A stretch of 64,000 bases of DNA from an uncultured Alphaproteobacteria bacterium (GCA_902610845.1 CACLXJ010000004.1:17962-81961), one strand, 5' to 3'; positions 9,409-17,941 are shown, counted from the first letter of the stretch. The notes: a model not told the origin generated them from the letters alone. Numbers and translations: made by a program.

Positions 9409-9433
9409 GTAAGGGGCTATGTTAGCCCCTTAC
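9409..9433 (-). promoter_or_regulatory. Perfect 11-bp hairpin between the binding-protein and permease genes
   Basis: GTAAGGGGCTA, a three-base loop and TAGCCCCTTAC form a perfect, GC-rich stem in an otherwise AT-rich region. In the minus-strand transcript it follows the binding-protein stop codon and is not followed by a U-run. It is therefore more likely a 3'-end stabiliser or partial attenuator than a full terminator. Such intergenic hairpins in importer operons commonly raise binding-protein mRNA above permease mRNA. Confidence 0.7.
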
Positions 9434-9444
9434 AAAAAGATTTA

Positions 9445-11499
9445 TTAATCAATACCAGGAACTCTTCCTGGGAATAATTCATCCAATTGATCATATTGAT
9501 AAACCCAGAATTGTTCACGGATAACTGTATCTTCAGCCCATTGATAAGCGAGAACAGGCATTCCATCAGCTAAATTTTGAATTCTTTTATTTATCAAAAG
9601 AGCTGTTGGGTACTGAACTATACCAGGTTGATAGACATTTTCAGTGAATAATTTCTGATATTGAGACATCAATTGTTTTGCTTCATCTCCTTCAACACCG
9701 TCTCTCCATCTTTCAAGAATTTGAACTATTTCTTGTTCAAATGATTGTAATTGTTGAGGGTGTTCATCAGTTCCTAGATGAGGAGTAAAAGATGAAGTTG
9801 TTATAGGGCCTAGTTCTTCCCAATAACCTGAGTTTGGAAAAGCATACTCCTGTTGAGCTCTGCTAATTATCCAATCATACTCACCTGATTGTCTTGTTGG
9901 TTCTGTGTCTTCCATTGGTTTAACATTTACTTTAATTCCAACTTCAGACATCATAGTTGCAAGACCATCACCAATTAGTTTCTCGTTTTCACTATCCTTA
10001 TTTTGCGTCAAATTAATAACAAGATCTCCGCCTCCGTTAGGAAGGTTTCGAACACCATTACCATCAGTGTCTGCAAGTCCTAAACCATCTAGTAGAGCAT
10101 TTGCCCCTCCAGGATTATAAGGAAAAAATGATGTAGCTTCAGGATCAAAGAAGGCGCTATCTCTTGCCATACCACCAGCATAAACAGTAGCAAAAGGCCC
10201 TTTTGACATAGCATTCGCAAATGCTTTACCATCTATTGCGTGCTGAATAGCTTTTCTAAAATCCAAATTTCTATTTAGATCTCGAATAGCAGCCATCTGA
10301 TCATCTAACACACCTACACCAATCGCTTGATTCATATAAAGATGATATCCCATAGTTCTTCCACTAAATGAAAGTCCTGCTTGCGCGTCTTCACTCTTAG
10401 ATTCTTTAACAGCTTCTAAGTATAGAGGAACATTCTCCATATTTGAGAAGTCAGCGTTACCAGCTAAGGTATCAACTGTTCTTTGGCCCCATGTTTTTAA
10501 CTGGAACACCATCTCGTTCATATACGGAAGCTGTTGTCCTTTACTATCTACTTTCCAATAATATGGATTTCGACGAAGTATAACGACTTCATCTTGTTTA
10601 TATTCGACTGCTGTCCAAGCTCCCATACTTACCCAAGGTAATCGTCCAGCTGGAAACGCAGCTACATAATCATCATAAGATGTACCATCATACTTAGGGT
10701 GATGCTCTTTAAGTAAGTGTGAAGGTCCAGGGCATCCGTTTATATATGCCATAGAGTGCAAATTAAGTTTTGGTTCATTTTGTGGAAACGTCCACTTAAT
10801 TTGAGTTGGGCTTAATATTTCTAAAGTTGTGCCTGCACCCATAGTAGTAGCATTCATTCTTGTTGGAACATTCTCATCGAGAACATTGTCTTCCCACCAA
10901 AAACGAACATCTTCAGAATCAAAAGGATCTCCATCAGACCATTTAGCACCATCAATAAGATTCATTGTTAACGAATTTCCATCCCATTCCCAATCAGTTG
11001 CTAGGTTTGGTAAAGGATAAGAGTCTTCGGCTTTTAGTCTTACCATTGGACCATTTCTTGTTAAACATTCTTGAACTGTGTAATTAATTCCACCCCATCC
11101 TTGATGTTGTGAAGCTGTCCAGTTCCATCCTTCTGGTCTTCCTCCAATAGTATGTCTAAAAGTTCCTCCATAGCGACCAATACCATCTGGCATTGCATCT
11201 CCATTAAAAACTAAAGGTTTTTTTGGCAAACGTTCCCATATTGGGGGGAGTTTTCCTTCTTGAACAAGAGCGCTTATATAGTCTGGTTCATATAGAAATT
11301 CAAAGTCTCCAATATCTTGATAGCTCATCAATTCATCTCGTCCGACAAATTGAACTTCTTGCATATTTTCAATTGCAGGTGCTGACGGAAGTGCTGTGGC
11401 ACCCTCCGGTCTAGCAGATACATTTGTACTAGTTAATGCAAAAGTAGCAGAAGCTACGCTAGCAAGTAATGTGGATCTAAATTTATTTTTTTTCATCAT
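9445..11499 (-). CDS. Family-5 extracellular solute-binding protein, AgpA/Opp-like
   Basis: This large periplasmic binding protein (684 residues) is the substrate-recognition part of the importer. The N-terminus is a Sec signal peptide (KKNKFRSTLL then an alanine-rich core), probably cut after VSA at residue 29. The SBP_bac_5 core is visible as WEWDGNSLTMNLIDGAKWSDGDPF, FRKAIQHAIDG and similar blocks. It is longer than common peptide-binding proteins and fits the branch that includes rhizobial AgpA, an alpha-galactoside binder. With GH4 glycosidase genes nearby, an oligosaccharide or glycoside ligand is more likely than a peptide; this is inference. GGAGG lies just upstream of two adjacent ATGs, and the second (11496) has the better spacing. 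Expression may be high, given this ribosome site and the downstream hairpin. Confidence 0.9.
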   Translation of the reverse strand: MMKKNKFRSTLLASVASATFALTSTNVSARPEGATALPSAPAIENMQEVQFVGRDELMSYQDIGDFEFLYEPDYISALVQEGKLPPIWERLPKKPLVFNGDAMPDGIGRYGGTFRHTIGGRPEGWNWTASQHQGWGGINYTVQECLTRNGPMVRLKAEDSYPLPNLATDWEWDGNSLTMNLIDGAKWSDGDPFDSEDVRFWWEDNVLDENVPTRMNATTMGAGTTLEILSPTQIKWTFPQNEPKLNLHSMAYINGCPGPSHLLKEHHPKYDGTSYDDYVAAFPAGRLPWVSMGAWTAVEYKQDEVVILRRNPYYWKVDSKGQQLPYMNEMVFQLKTWGQRTVDTLAGNADFSNMENVPLYLEAVKESKSEDAQAGLSFSGRTMGYHLYMNQAIGVGVLDDQMAAIRDLNRNLDFRKAIQHAIDGKAFANAMSKGPFATVYAGGMARDSAFFDPEATSFFPYNPGGANALLDGLGLADTDGNGVRNLPNGGGDLVINLTQNKDSENEKLIGDGLATMMSEVGIKVNVKPMEDTEPTRQSGEYDWIISRAQQEYAFPNSGYWEELGPITTSSFTPHLGTDEHPQQLQSFEQEIVQILERWRDGVEGDEAKQLMSQYQKLFTENVYQPGIVQYPTALLINKRIQNLADGMPVLAYQWAEDTVIREQFWVYQYDQLDELFPGRVPGID

Positions 11500-11575
11500 T
11501 CCTCCACTTAAAATTTAATAAAACCTATAATATTATCTTAATAATGAGAAGTATTATTTAAGTTTAGAATTAGTA

Positions 11576-13039
11576 TTATAAATTAAAAGCATCTTTTTCG
11601 ACTAAAATAGACCTTTTTTCTCTTTTTATTTTTGTTTTTATCGAAATTCCTTTCACGGATTTATTGTATTTATAGTTTTTAATTTTTTTTAGATTCCTTT
11701 TAATACTATTAATTTTTGATTTAAATTGCGGAAGCCATTTTTCTTGAGCGAGAAGCATTTCGTCAACCATTTGCCAAACTTCTTCTGGTGAGCATACTGA
11801 GCTTACTAAAGGATCTTGAAGTACAGCAAGTTTTAATAATTCAACATCGCCATTGACTGCAGCTTTAACAGCCATTCTTTGTACGTCAATGGATGTACTA
11901 CACAATGATGCGCATTGAAGTGGTAATTTTATTCCTTTAATCATCTCCAAACCTTTACTGCTGACATAGCCAGTACTTTCAATCACACAATCTTCGTCTA
12001 GATTGGAAATAGTTTTATTGTTAATAACATTAAAATGTCCCCTATATTTTTTTCCAGTTTCAATTGCTTCAATTATATAACTTCCATGTTCAGACGATCT
12101 TTTATAATCATTGAGATTGATTCCAGATTTTTTTAAATACTTAGGATAATCTTCTACAAACCAATTTCTTTTTTCATTGCATACTCTTAAGTAACCACCT
12201 GTTTCACCGTGTATCCAATTTGAAAGGCTAATCCATTTTTTTACGTCATTTTGAGTACGTCTATACCATGGCAAGTATTCACTTAAATGACCGTTACTCT
12301 CAGTGGAGAAATATCCGAACTTATCTAAAACATCTATCCTAACTTTTTCATCTCTTGAAAATTTTTTATGTTTCTTTAACGATTTAGAAAGCTGTTCTTT
12401 TGTAATTTTTTTTCCTTTGTACTTTAAATCCAAATACCACGTCATGTGATTTATTCCACTGCAAGAATATTGCAATTTATTAAATGGAATGTTTAATGAA
12501 TCTTCTATTAATTTTGCACCAGCTTGAACTCCATGGCAAAGGCCGATTGTGTTGACTTTACCAATTTCATTTGCTGCCCAGGTATTCATAGCCATAGGAT
12601 TTGCATAATTTAAAAATAGTGCATTTTTTTTGGCATATTTTTTTATATCTTTACAAAAATCTAAGATAACAGGAAGATTACGCTGCCCGTACATTATGCC
12701 GCCGGCACAAATAGTGTCTCCCACACATTGATCGATACCAAATTTTAATGGAATTGATATGTCTGTTTCAAATGCTTCCAATCCCCCCACCCTTACACAA
12801 CTAATGATATATTTTGCATTCCTTATTGATTCTTTTCTAACAGGTTCAATGCTGAGTTTAGTTGGAAGATTATTAGCTTTAATGTCTTTTTGAATTAATT
12901 CCGCTACCATCAACAAGTTGCTTCTAGATATATCATGAAGAGAAATTTCTATATTTTGAAGTTTTTTAACTTTTAATATATCTCGAACTAGGGTTTGAGT
13001 AAAACCAACACTACCGGCGCCAAGAAATGATATTTTCAT
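11576..13039 (-). CDS. GH4-family glycosidase, alpha-galactosidase/alpha-glucosidase type
   Basis: This 487-residue protein is a family 4 glycoside hydrolase, a group that uses NAD+ and a divalent metal to cleave glycosides by an oxidation-elimination mechanism. The Rossmann motif GAGSVGF opens the protein. GDTICAGGI, ANPMAMNTW, GLCHG (metal cysteine about C168) and SGINHMTWY (metal histidine about H198) are the family signatures. It diverges clearly from the MelA copy at 14929, has an extra basic C-terminal tail and probably acts on a different linkage. It lies 76 bases upstream of the importer binding protein on the same strand, so it is likely the first gene of the importer operon. The exact sugar is unresolved. 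Confidence 0.88.
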   Translation of the reverse strand: MKISFLGAGSVGFTQTLVRDILKVKKLQNIEISLHDISRSNLLMVAELIQKDIKANNLPTKLSIEPVRKESIRNAKYIISCVRVGGLEAFETDISIPLKFGIDQCVGDTICAGGIMYGQRNLPVILDFCKDIKKYAKKNALFLNYANPMAMNTWAANEIGKVNTIGLCHGVQAGAKLIEDSLNIPFNKLQYSCSGINHMTWYLDLKYKGKKITKEQLSKSLKKHKKFSRDEKVRIDVLDKFGYFSTESNGHLSEYLPWYRRTQNDVKKWISLSNWIHGETGGYLRVCNEKRNWFVEDYPKYLKKSGINLNDYKRSSEHGSYIIEAIETGKKYRGHFNVINNKTISNLDEDCVIESTGYVSSKGLEMIKGIKLPLQCASLCSTSIDVQRMAVKAAVNGDVELLKLAVLQDPLVSSVCSPEEVWQMVDEMLLAQEKWLPQFKSKINSIKRNLKKIKNYKYNKSVKGISIKTKIKREKRSILVEKDAFNL

Positions 13040-13067
13040 ATGTTTATTTCTAAACTTCTTAATTTAT

Positions 13068-13096
13068 TTGACAATATTATTATTTATTTCTAACAT
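13068..13096 (+). promoter_or_regulatory. Sigma-70 promoter TTGACA-N17-TAACAT
   Basis: A perfect -35 hexamer TTGACA at 13068-13073 is followed after 17 bases by TAACAT at 13091-13096. The transcription start should fall about six or seven bases later, only a few bases before the ATG at 13106. The PhyH mRNA would then be leaderless or nearly so. It lies in the divergent spacer shared with the GH4 gene. Confidence 0.55.
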
Positions 13097-13105
13097 AAAA
13101 ATTAT

Positions 13106-13837
13106 ATGTCAGATTTTACAGAGTTTTTAGAGAATGGGTATATTCTAAAAAGAAATCTTTTTTCCCAAGATGAAATATCAAAACTAATTAAATTTATTGA
13201 AGAAAATTCTGAGAAAGAAAAGAATGCTAGAGAAACTTTTAGTTCCTCAGGTAAGCTTAATATGACGTTATGGAATCATCCATCTGAAGATTTATTTGGA
13301 AAATTTTCTACCAATGAAAGAATAGTTAAGCCTATGGAAGAATTTCTTGGAGATGAGGTCTATCACTATCACTCAAAAGTAATTTGGAAAAAACCTGGTG
13401 ATGGAGGGTTTGATTGGCATCAAGATTATGGATACTGGTATCATAATGCCTGTCTGTACCCCGACATGGGGTCTTGCTTTATAATGCTAGACAAGGCTAC
13501 AAAAGAAAATGGATGTCTGAAAGTTTTAAAAGGATCACAAAAAGTTGGAAGAATTGGTCATGGCGTTTCTGATACTCCTGAACAAACAGCTGACTTGGAT
13601 AGGATACGCGAATTAGAAAAAAGACATGAGTGTATCCATATTGAAGCTAATCCAGGTGACGCACTTTTTTTTCATGCAAATCTTTTACATTCCTCTGATG
13701 CAAATAAATCAAATGAATCAAGAAGAACATTAATTGTTTGTTTTAATACTAAGTCTAATAATCCATATAAAGAAAACAGTCATGCAAGTTACTCACCATT
13801 AAAAATTTCTTCATATAATTCGATTATGGAATATTAA
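13106..13837 (+). CDS. PhyH-type Fe(II)/2-oxoglutarate dioxygenase with canonical HxD
   Basis: This 243-residue PhyH-superfamily enzyme has the normal facial triad. DWHQDYGYWYH gives H105 and D107, NLLHSSDAN gives the distal histidine H195, and ESRRTLI gives the 2-oxoglutarate arginine about residue 206. The HQDYGYWY stretch resembles ectoine hydroxylase-like proteins, but the similarity is local and I do not assign that function. It hydroxylates an unknown small molecule in the cytoplasm. It starts the plus-strand run PhyH, desaturase, melA, PanB-like, downstream of a strong promoter. It is not closely related to the two HxG paralogues at 53 and 3310. Confidence 0.87.
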   Translation: MSDFTEFLENGYILKRNLFSQDEISKLIKFIEENSEKEKNARETFSSSGKLNMTLWNHPSEDLFGKFSTNERIVKPMEEFLGDEVYHYHSKVIWKKPGDGGFDWHQDYGYWYHNACLYPDMGSCFIMLDKATKENGCLKVLKGSQKVGRIGHGVSDTPEQTADLDRIRELEKRHECIHIEANPGDALFFHANLLHSSDANKSNESRRTLIVCFNTKSNNPYKENSHASYSPLKISSYNSIMEY

Positions 13838-13906
13838 CAAAATGAAGCTTAAAATATTTTATAATAATATTTTAAAAAAATGATTTATACTTACTGAATT
13901 AGAATT

Positions 13907-14899
13907 ATGCATATAAATTCTTCCACATGGTATATTCCTAAGATTGAAAAGAAAAAACTCAAAGAACTTTCAAAAAGAAATGATGGACCAGGTTTGATTC
14001 ATTTTTTTATATATTTTTCATCACTTATATTTTTTGGTTATCTTTCGTATTTTTATTTTGGTAGTATTTTGTTTTACTTTTTCTTTTTTATTTATTCTAC
14101 AATCTATACATTTGCTATTTCTAATCTTCATGAAACAATTCATCGTACAGCTTTTAAAACTCGCTGGATTAATGAAGTTTTTTTGTACATATCATCTTTT
14201 CAGCTGCATAGTGAACCAGTTGTCTTTAGATGGAGTCATACATTTCATCACTCAAATACATTGCAGACAGAAGGCGAATATGATCATGAAATTGAAGTTT
14301 CAAGACCTACAGACCTATTAAAATTTTTTTTAAAATTTATTCCTCTTTCAGATATATTTTTTATTCACCAATCTTCTTTTGTTGGAACAATTAAATCATC
14401 TTTAGGAATTATGAGTCCTGCTATAAAAATCAGTGCTCCTAAAGATCAACAAAGAAAAATAATAAGTAATGCAAGAATAATAATAGGTATTTGGGCTATA
14501 ATTATTTCAATTTCTATTTATATTAATAACTTGTGGCCAATAATATTTTATTTTTTACCAACTTTTGTTGGAAGACCTGTTCATTATGCTGTTAATGTAA
14601 CGCAACACTTAGCTGCAAAAATTGACACCAAAGATCATAGATTAAGTACACATACAATCATCTTAAATCCAATATTAAGTTTTTATTATTGGCATATGGA
14701 ATATCATACAGAGCATCATATGTTTCCAATGGTGCCTTCTTATAATCTGAAAAAATTAAGAAATGAAATCAAAGATTCATTGCCTATTCCATTTTATGGT
14801 CTTTTTGATTTTTATAAAAAAGTATTACCGTCCTTAATTAAACTAGCATTTGATTTAAATGGATATTATAAAGTCAAATTACCTTATGATCAGAATTAA
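13907..14899 (+). CDS. Membrane fatty-acid desaturase family protein
   Basis: This 330-residue integral membrane di-iron enzyme has the three histidine boxes of the desaturase/hydroxylase family: HETIH (75-79), HTFHH (111-115) and HMEYHTEHH (263-271). Hydrophobic helices lie around residues 28-70 and 187-222. Members insert double bonds or hydroxyls into acyl chains or other lipophilic substrates using O2 and electrons from ferredoxin or cytochrome. The substrate cannot be read from sequence. Its place between an oxygenase and an alpha-galactosidase is unusual and may mean only shared transcription. Confidence 0.87.
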   Translation: MHINSSTWYIPKIEKKKLKELSKRNDGPGLIHFFIYFSSLIFFGYLSYFYFGSILFYFFFFIYSTIYTFAISNLHETIHRTAFKTRWINEVFLYISSFQLHSEPVVFRWSHTFHHSNTLQTEGEYDHEIEVSRPTDLLKFFLKFIPLSDIFFIHQSSFVGTIKSSLGIMSPAIKISAPKDQQRKIISNARIIIGIWAIIISISIYINNLWPIIFYFLPTFVGRPVHYAVNVTQHLAAKIDTKDHRLSTHTIILNPILSFYYWHMEYHTEHHMFPMVPSYNLKKLRNEIKDSLPIPFYGLFDFYKKVLPSLIKLAFDLNGYYKVKLPYDQN

Positions 14900-14928
14900 T
14901 AAAAATATAAAAAAAACAGAGATACAAA

Positions 14929-16290
14929 ATGACTAAGTTAACAATAATTGGCGCAGGAAGTGCAGTATTTACTAAGAATATTTTTACAGATTTAATGTTT
15001 ATTGATGATTTTAAAAAAATGGACATTGCACTGGTAGACATTGATGAAAAAAGATTAAAAATATCCCATGAGTTACTAGATGTAATTGCAAAAAAGTTGG
15101 ATGCTTCTCCTAATATAAAATCATATACAAATAGAAAAGAAGCTTTAGCAGGTTCTGATTTTGTACAATCAACTATACAAGTAGGCGGTTACAAACCCTC
15201 TACAGTTATAGATTTTGATATTCCAAATCAATTTGGTTTAAAACAAACAATTGCTGATACCCTTGGCATTGGAGGAATTATGCGAGGGCTTAGAACAATT
15301 CCTGTGTTAGTAGATATTGGTAAAGACATAATGGATCTTTGTCCAAATTCTTTGTGGTTACAATATGTAAATCCAATGTGTTCAAATATGATAGCGATAA
15401 ATAACGCATGTCCTGGAATTAATTCTATAGGACTATGTCATTCAGTGCAAGGAACTGCAGAAATGCTTGCTAGAGATTTAAATGAAAAAATTGAAGATAT
15501 TGATTATCTATGTGCTGGGATTAATCATATGGCTTTTTATAAAAAGTTTACAAAAAAAAATGGCAATGGTGGAGAGGATCTTTATCCAAGATTGAAAAAG
15601 TTAGCTGATGATATTGTTAGAGATAAAATAACATCTACTAGAAGTATAGGTAGGGATAGTGAATCAGATAAAGTTCTACATGAAAAAGTAAGATACGAAA
15701 TTTTAAGACGATTTGGTTATTTTGTTACAGAGTCTAGTGAACATTTTGCTGAGTATGTTCCATGGTTCATTAAACAAAACAGACAAGATTTAATTGATCA
15801 ATATAAAATTCCAATTGAAGAGTATATTGATAGGTGTGAAAATAACATCAAATTATGGGACGATTTAGAGAAAGATATGACACCTATTCATAATCAACCT
15901 CTAAAAAGAGGAAAGGAATATGCATCATTCATTATGGATGCTGTAGCAAATAATAATGAAGTAACTATTAACGGTAATGTAATGAATGATGGATATATAG
16001 ATAATTTACCATCAAATTGTTGTGTTGAAGTTCCATGTTTAATTAATTCAAATGGTAATCAACCTCAAAAGACCGGTCGCTTACCTGAACATTTAGCAGC
16101 TTTAATGAGAACAAATATAAATGTTCAAATATTGACTGCAGAAGCGGCATTAACAAATAAAAAAGAGCATATTTATCATGCTGCAATGCTGGATCCACTA
16201 ACTGGAGCAAATTTATCTATTGATGAAATATATTCTATGGTTGATAAATTAATTGATGCACACGGTAATTACTTACCCAAATATCATTAA
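14929..16290 (+). CDS. melA: Alpha-galactosidase, GH4 family (MelA)
   Basis: This 453-residue enzyme resembles E. coli MelA along its whole length. Shared blocks include TIADTLG.GGIMR.LRTIP, NPM, GLCHSVQGTAE, CAGINHMAFY, FVTESSEHFAEY, DNLP..CCVEVPCL, HLAALM.TNINVQ and YHAAMLDPLT. Metal-binding residues should be C170 and H200. It hydrolyses alpha-galactosides such as melibiose with NAD+ and Mn2+ in the cytoplasm, releasing galactose. It follows the desaturase by 29 bases, and its stop overlaps the start of the PanB-like gene (TAATG). A compatible importer lies on the opposite strand nearby. The family call is very strong; the natural substrate in this organism is inferred. Confidence 0.95.
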   Translation: MTKLTIIGAGSAVFTKNIFTDLMFIDDFKKMDIALVDIDEKRLKISHELLDVIAKKLDASPNIKSYTNRKEALAGSDFVQSTIQVGGYKPSTVIDFDIPNQFGLKQTIADTLGIGGIMRGLRTIPVLVDIGKDIMDLCPNSLWLQYVNPMCSNMIAINNACPGINSIGLCHSVQGTAEMLARDLNEKIEDIDYLCAGINHMAFYKKFTKKNGNGGEDLYPRLKKLADDIVRDKITSTRSIGRDSESDKVLHEKVRYEILRRFGYFVTESSEHFAEYVPWFIKQNRQDLIDQYKIPIEEYIDRCENNIKLWDDLEKDMTPIHNQPLKRGKEYASFIMDAVANNNEVTINGNVMNDGYIDNLPSNCCVEVPCLINSNGNQPQKTGRLPEHLAALMRTNINVQILTAEAALTNKKEHIYHAAMLDPLTGANLSIDEIYSMVDKLIDAHGNYLPKYH

Positions 16291-17117
16291 TGTCTAAACT
16301 TACAGTTAAAGATTTATTTGACAAAAAAGGAAAAGTTAAATTAACAGAACTATATGTGACAAATGCTTTAGAGGCATATGCAGCTGAACAGGCTGGAATA
16401 GATATTCAAATTGTTTCATTCAAAAAAGATACTCTAAGAACAGGTGTACCAACAAACAAATGGTTTAGAGACGCTCATATTAAAGATATTCGTGATGCAG
16501 CACCAAATACATTTATGATTTATGGCCTTGGTCAACTATCTTCACCAGAAAAAGCAATTGATGCCGCACTTATAGCAAGGGAAAATGGTGCTGATGCGGT
16601 TTATTGCGGTAATAGTCCAAAATATATAGAAGCTCTTCGTAATGAAGGTTTACCAGCAGTCAGCCATATTGGTTTAATTCCATATAAAAGTACATGGACA
16701 GGTGGTTTCAAAGCAGTTGGAAAAGATGCACAATCTGCTTATAGGGTTTATCAAGATGCTTTAGCATATGACCAAGCGGGAGCTATAGGTCTAGAAGTAG
16801 AATGTGTTCCTGATAGAGTTGCAGAAATAATTACGAATAAAGTTAATTTATTGACGTTATCCATGGGGAGTGGTCCTAAATGTGATGTTGAGTTTTTATT
16901 TATTCAAGATGTTATTGGAACAAATACAGATAGAGTACCTCGTCATGCTAGAGTTTTTAAAGATACAAATAAATCTTACGAAAAGCTTGTTGATGATACT
17001 ATAGAAGGACTTACAAATTTTATTAAAGACGTAAATACTAAAAAATTTCCAACTCTGTCAAATATTGTTAAAATAAAAGATGAAGAGTTCGAAAAATTTT
17101 TAGATAAAGTTGGCTAG
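16290..17117 (+). CDS. PanB-like protein (ketopantoate hydroxymethyltransferase fold), divergent active site
   Basis: This 275-residue protein matches the PanB family in length and in its C-terminal half. It has SHIGLIPYKSTWTGGFKAVGK (compare PanB LGLTP...GGYKVQGR), the AGAIGLEVECVP segment with the catalytic-base glutamate about E171, and SMGSGPKCDV near the usual GIGAG site. In the N-terminal half the PanB metal-binding aspartates and the KxEGG element are not recognisable; the equivalent stretches read IYGLGQL and VYCGNSP. A true ketopantoate synthase is therefore doubtful. The gene starts on the melA stop codon and is probably co-translated. A role in metabolising a 2-oxo acid or aldehyde from the glycoside is possible but unsupported. 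Confidence 0.75.
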   Translation: MSKLTVKDLFDKKGKVKLTELYVTNALEAYAAEQAGIDIQIVSFKKDTLRTGVPTNKWFRDAHIKDIRDAAPNTFMIYGLGQLSSPEKAIDAALIARENGADAVYCGNSPKYIEALRNEGLPAVSHIGLIPYKSTWTGGFKAVGKDAQSAYRVYQDALAYDQAGAIGLEVECVPDRVAEIITNKVNLLTLSMGSGPKCDVEFLFIQDVIGTNTDRVPRHARVFKDTNKSYEKLVDDTIEGLTNFIKDVNTKKFPTLSNIVKIKDEEFEKFLDKVG

Positions 17118-17941
17118 ATATTTATAGTTAATAAATCTTCTCCAATTATAGGATCTTTACCAAAATCTTTTTTTACAATTTTCTTTAGTCTTGAAGCATT
17201 AAATCTTGTTGGAACAAAATGTGTTAATACAAGTTCTTTACAATTTGATAATTTAGCAACTTTGCCCACAAAATTACTTGGAGTGTGATACTCTTTAACA
17301 TTATGTAATGTTTTTTTAGTTCTAAGTTTAGACGTTTTATTCATTTCATATTCTATAAAAACCTCATGAAGTAAGACATCTGAGTTCTGAGCATTTTTCA
17401 TTAAACTCTCACACGGTCTTGTATCTCCACTAATAGTTAATTTCTTATTATTATTATAAAATGAAAAACCATATGCATATGGCACTGGTTTATGATCAAC
17501 TTCAAAATATTTAATTATTATATCGTTTATTTTTATTGAGCCATTTTTTTTCAATTCATAAACTTTATATTTAAGTGCATTTGTTGATTTTCTTTTTTCA
17601 TAAGAAATTCTTAATTCACGTTCAATTTTCCAAGCTAAAAATATTTTATCAACAAATTTCTTTGTTCCTTTTGGTCCATATATTTTCCATATTGAATCTC
17701 TATCAGAGTGCCAAGAAGATATAATGAGCTGATACAAATCTATAACATGATCGGTGTGTAAATGGGTAAGTAGTAAAGCGTCAATATCAGCAGACGAGTT
17801 TTTACTTTGATTTAATCTCTGTGTTACTCCAGAACCACAATCGATTAATATTCTAGTTTTTTTTGTTGATACAAGGTTTGATGCACCACACCTTTTGTAA
17901 TCAATTGAAGGGCATCCAGTTCCAAGAAGCGTTAGCTTCAT
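17114..17941 (-). CDS. Metallo-beta-lactamase-fold hydrolase, RNase Z-like
   Basis: This 275-residue cytoplasmic protein has the RNase Z/ElaC-type layout. It begins LTLLGTGCP, followed by ILIDCGSG and the zinc motif THLHTDH. Further ligands are GDT in TISGDTRP and a late histidine in LTHFVP. The C-terminus and size fit the arylsulfatase/RNase Z-like branch; I cannot say whether it processes tRNA 3' ends. Its ATG overlaps the rpoD stop codon (TAATG), so it is the last gene of the yqeY-dnaG-rpoD operon. It converges on the PanB-like gene with a four-base overlap. Confidence 0.82.
   Translation of the reverse strand: MKLTLLGTGCPSIDYKRCGASNLVSTKKTRILIDCGSGVTQRLNQSKNSSADIDALLLTHLHTDHVIDLYQLIISSWHSDRDSIWKIYGPKGTKKFVDKIFLAWKIERELRISYEKRKSTNALKYKVYELKKNGSIKINDIIIKYFEVDHKPVPYAYGFSFYNNNKKLTISGDTRPCESLMKNAQNSDVLLHEVFIEYEMNKTSKLRTKKTLHNVKEYHTPSNFVGKVAKLSNCKELVLTHFVPTRFNASRLKKIVKKDFGKDPIIGEDLLTINI

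Noticed and set aside
9905-11414. Three plus-strand ORFs (9905, 10829, 11223) opposite the binding-protein gene
   Set aside because: They are antisense shadows of a well-supported gene, with no recognisable domain and unlikely composition.
11500-11575. Riboswitch upstream of the binding-protein gene
   Set aside because: The gap is only 76 bases, AT-rich and without a conserved RNA fold.
14034-14321. Plus-strand ORF in the desaturase gene
   Set aside because: Out-of-frame reading of the desaturase; the histidine boxes are in the other frame.
16290-17117. BtpA-family assignment for the gene after melA
   Set aside because: The barrel length suggested BtpA at first, but the GGFKAVGK and LEVECVP blocks match PanB better.
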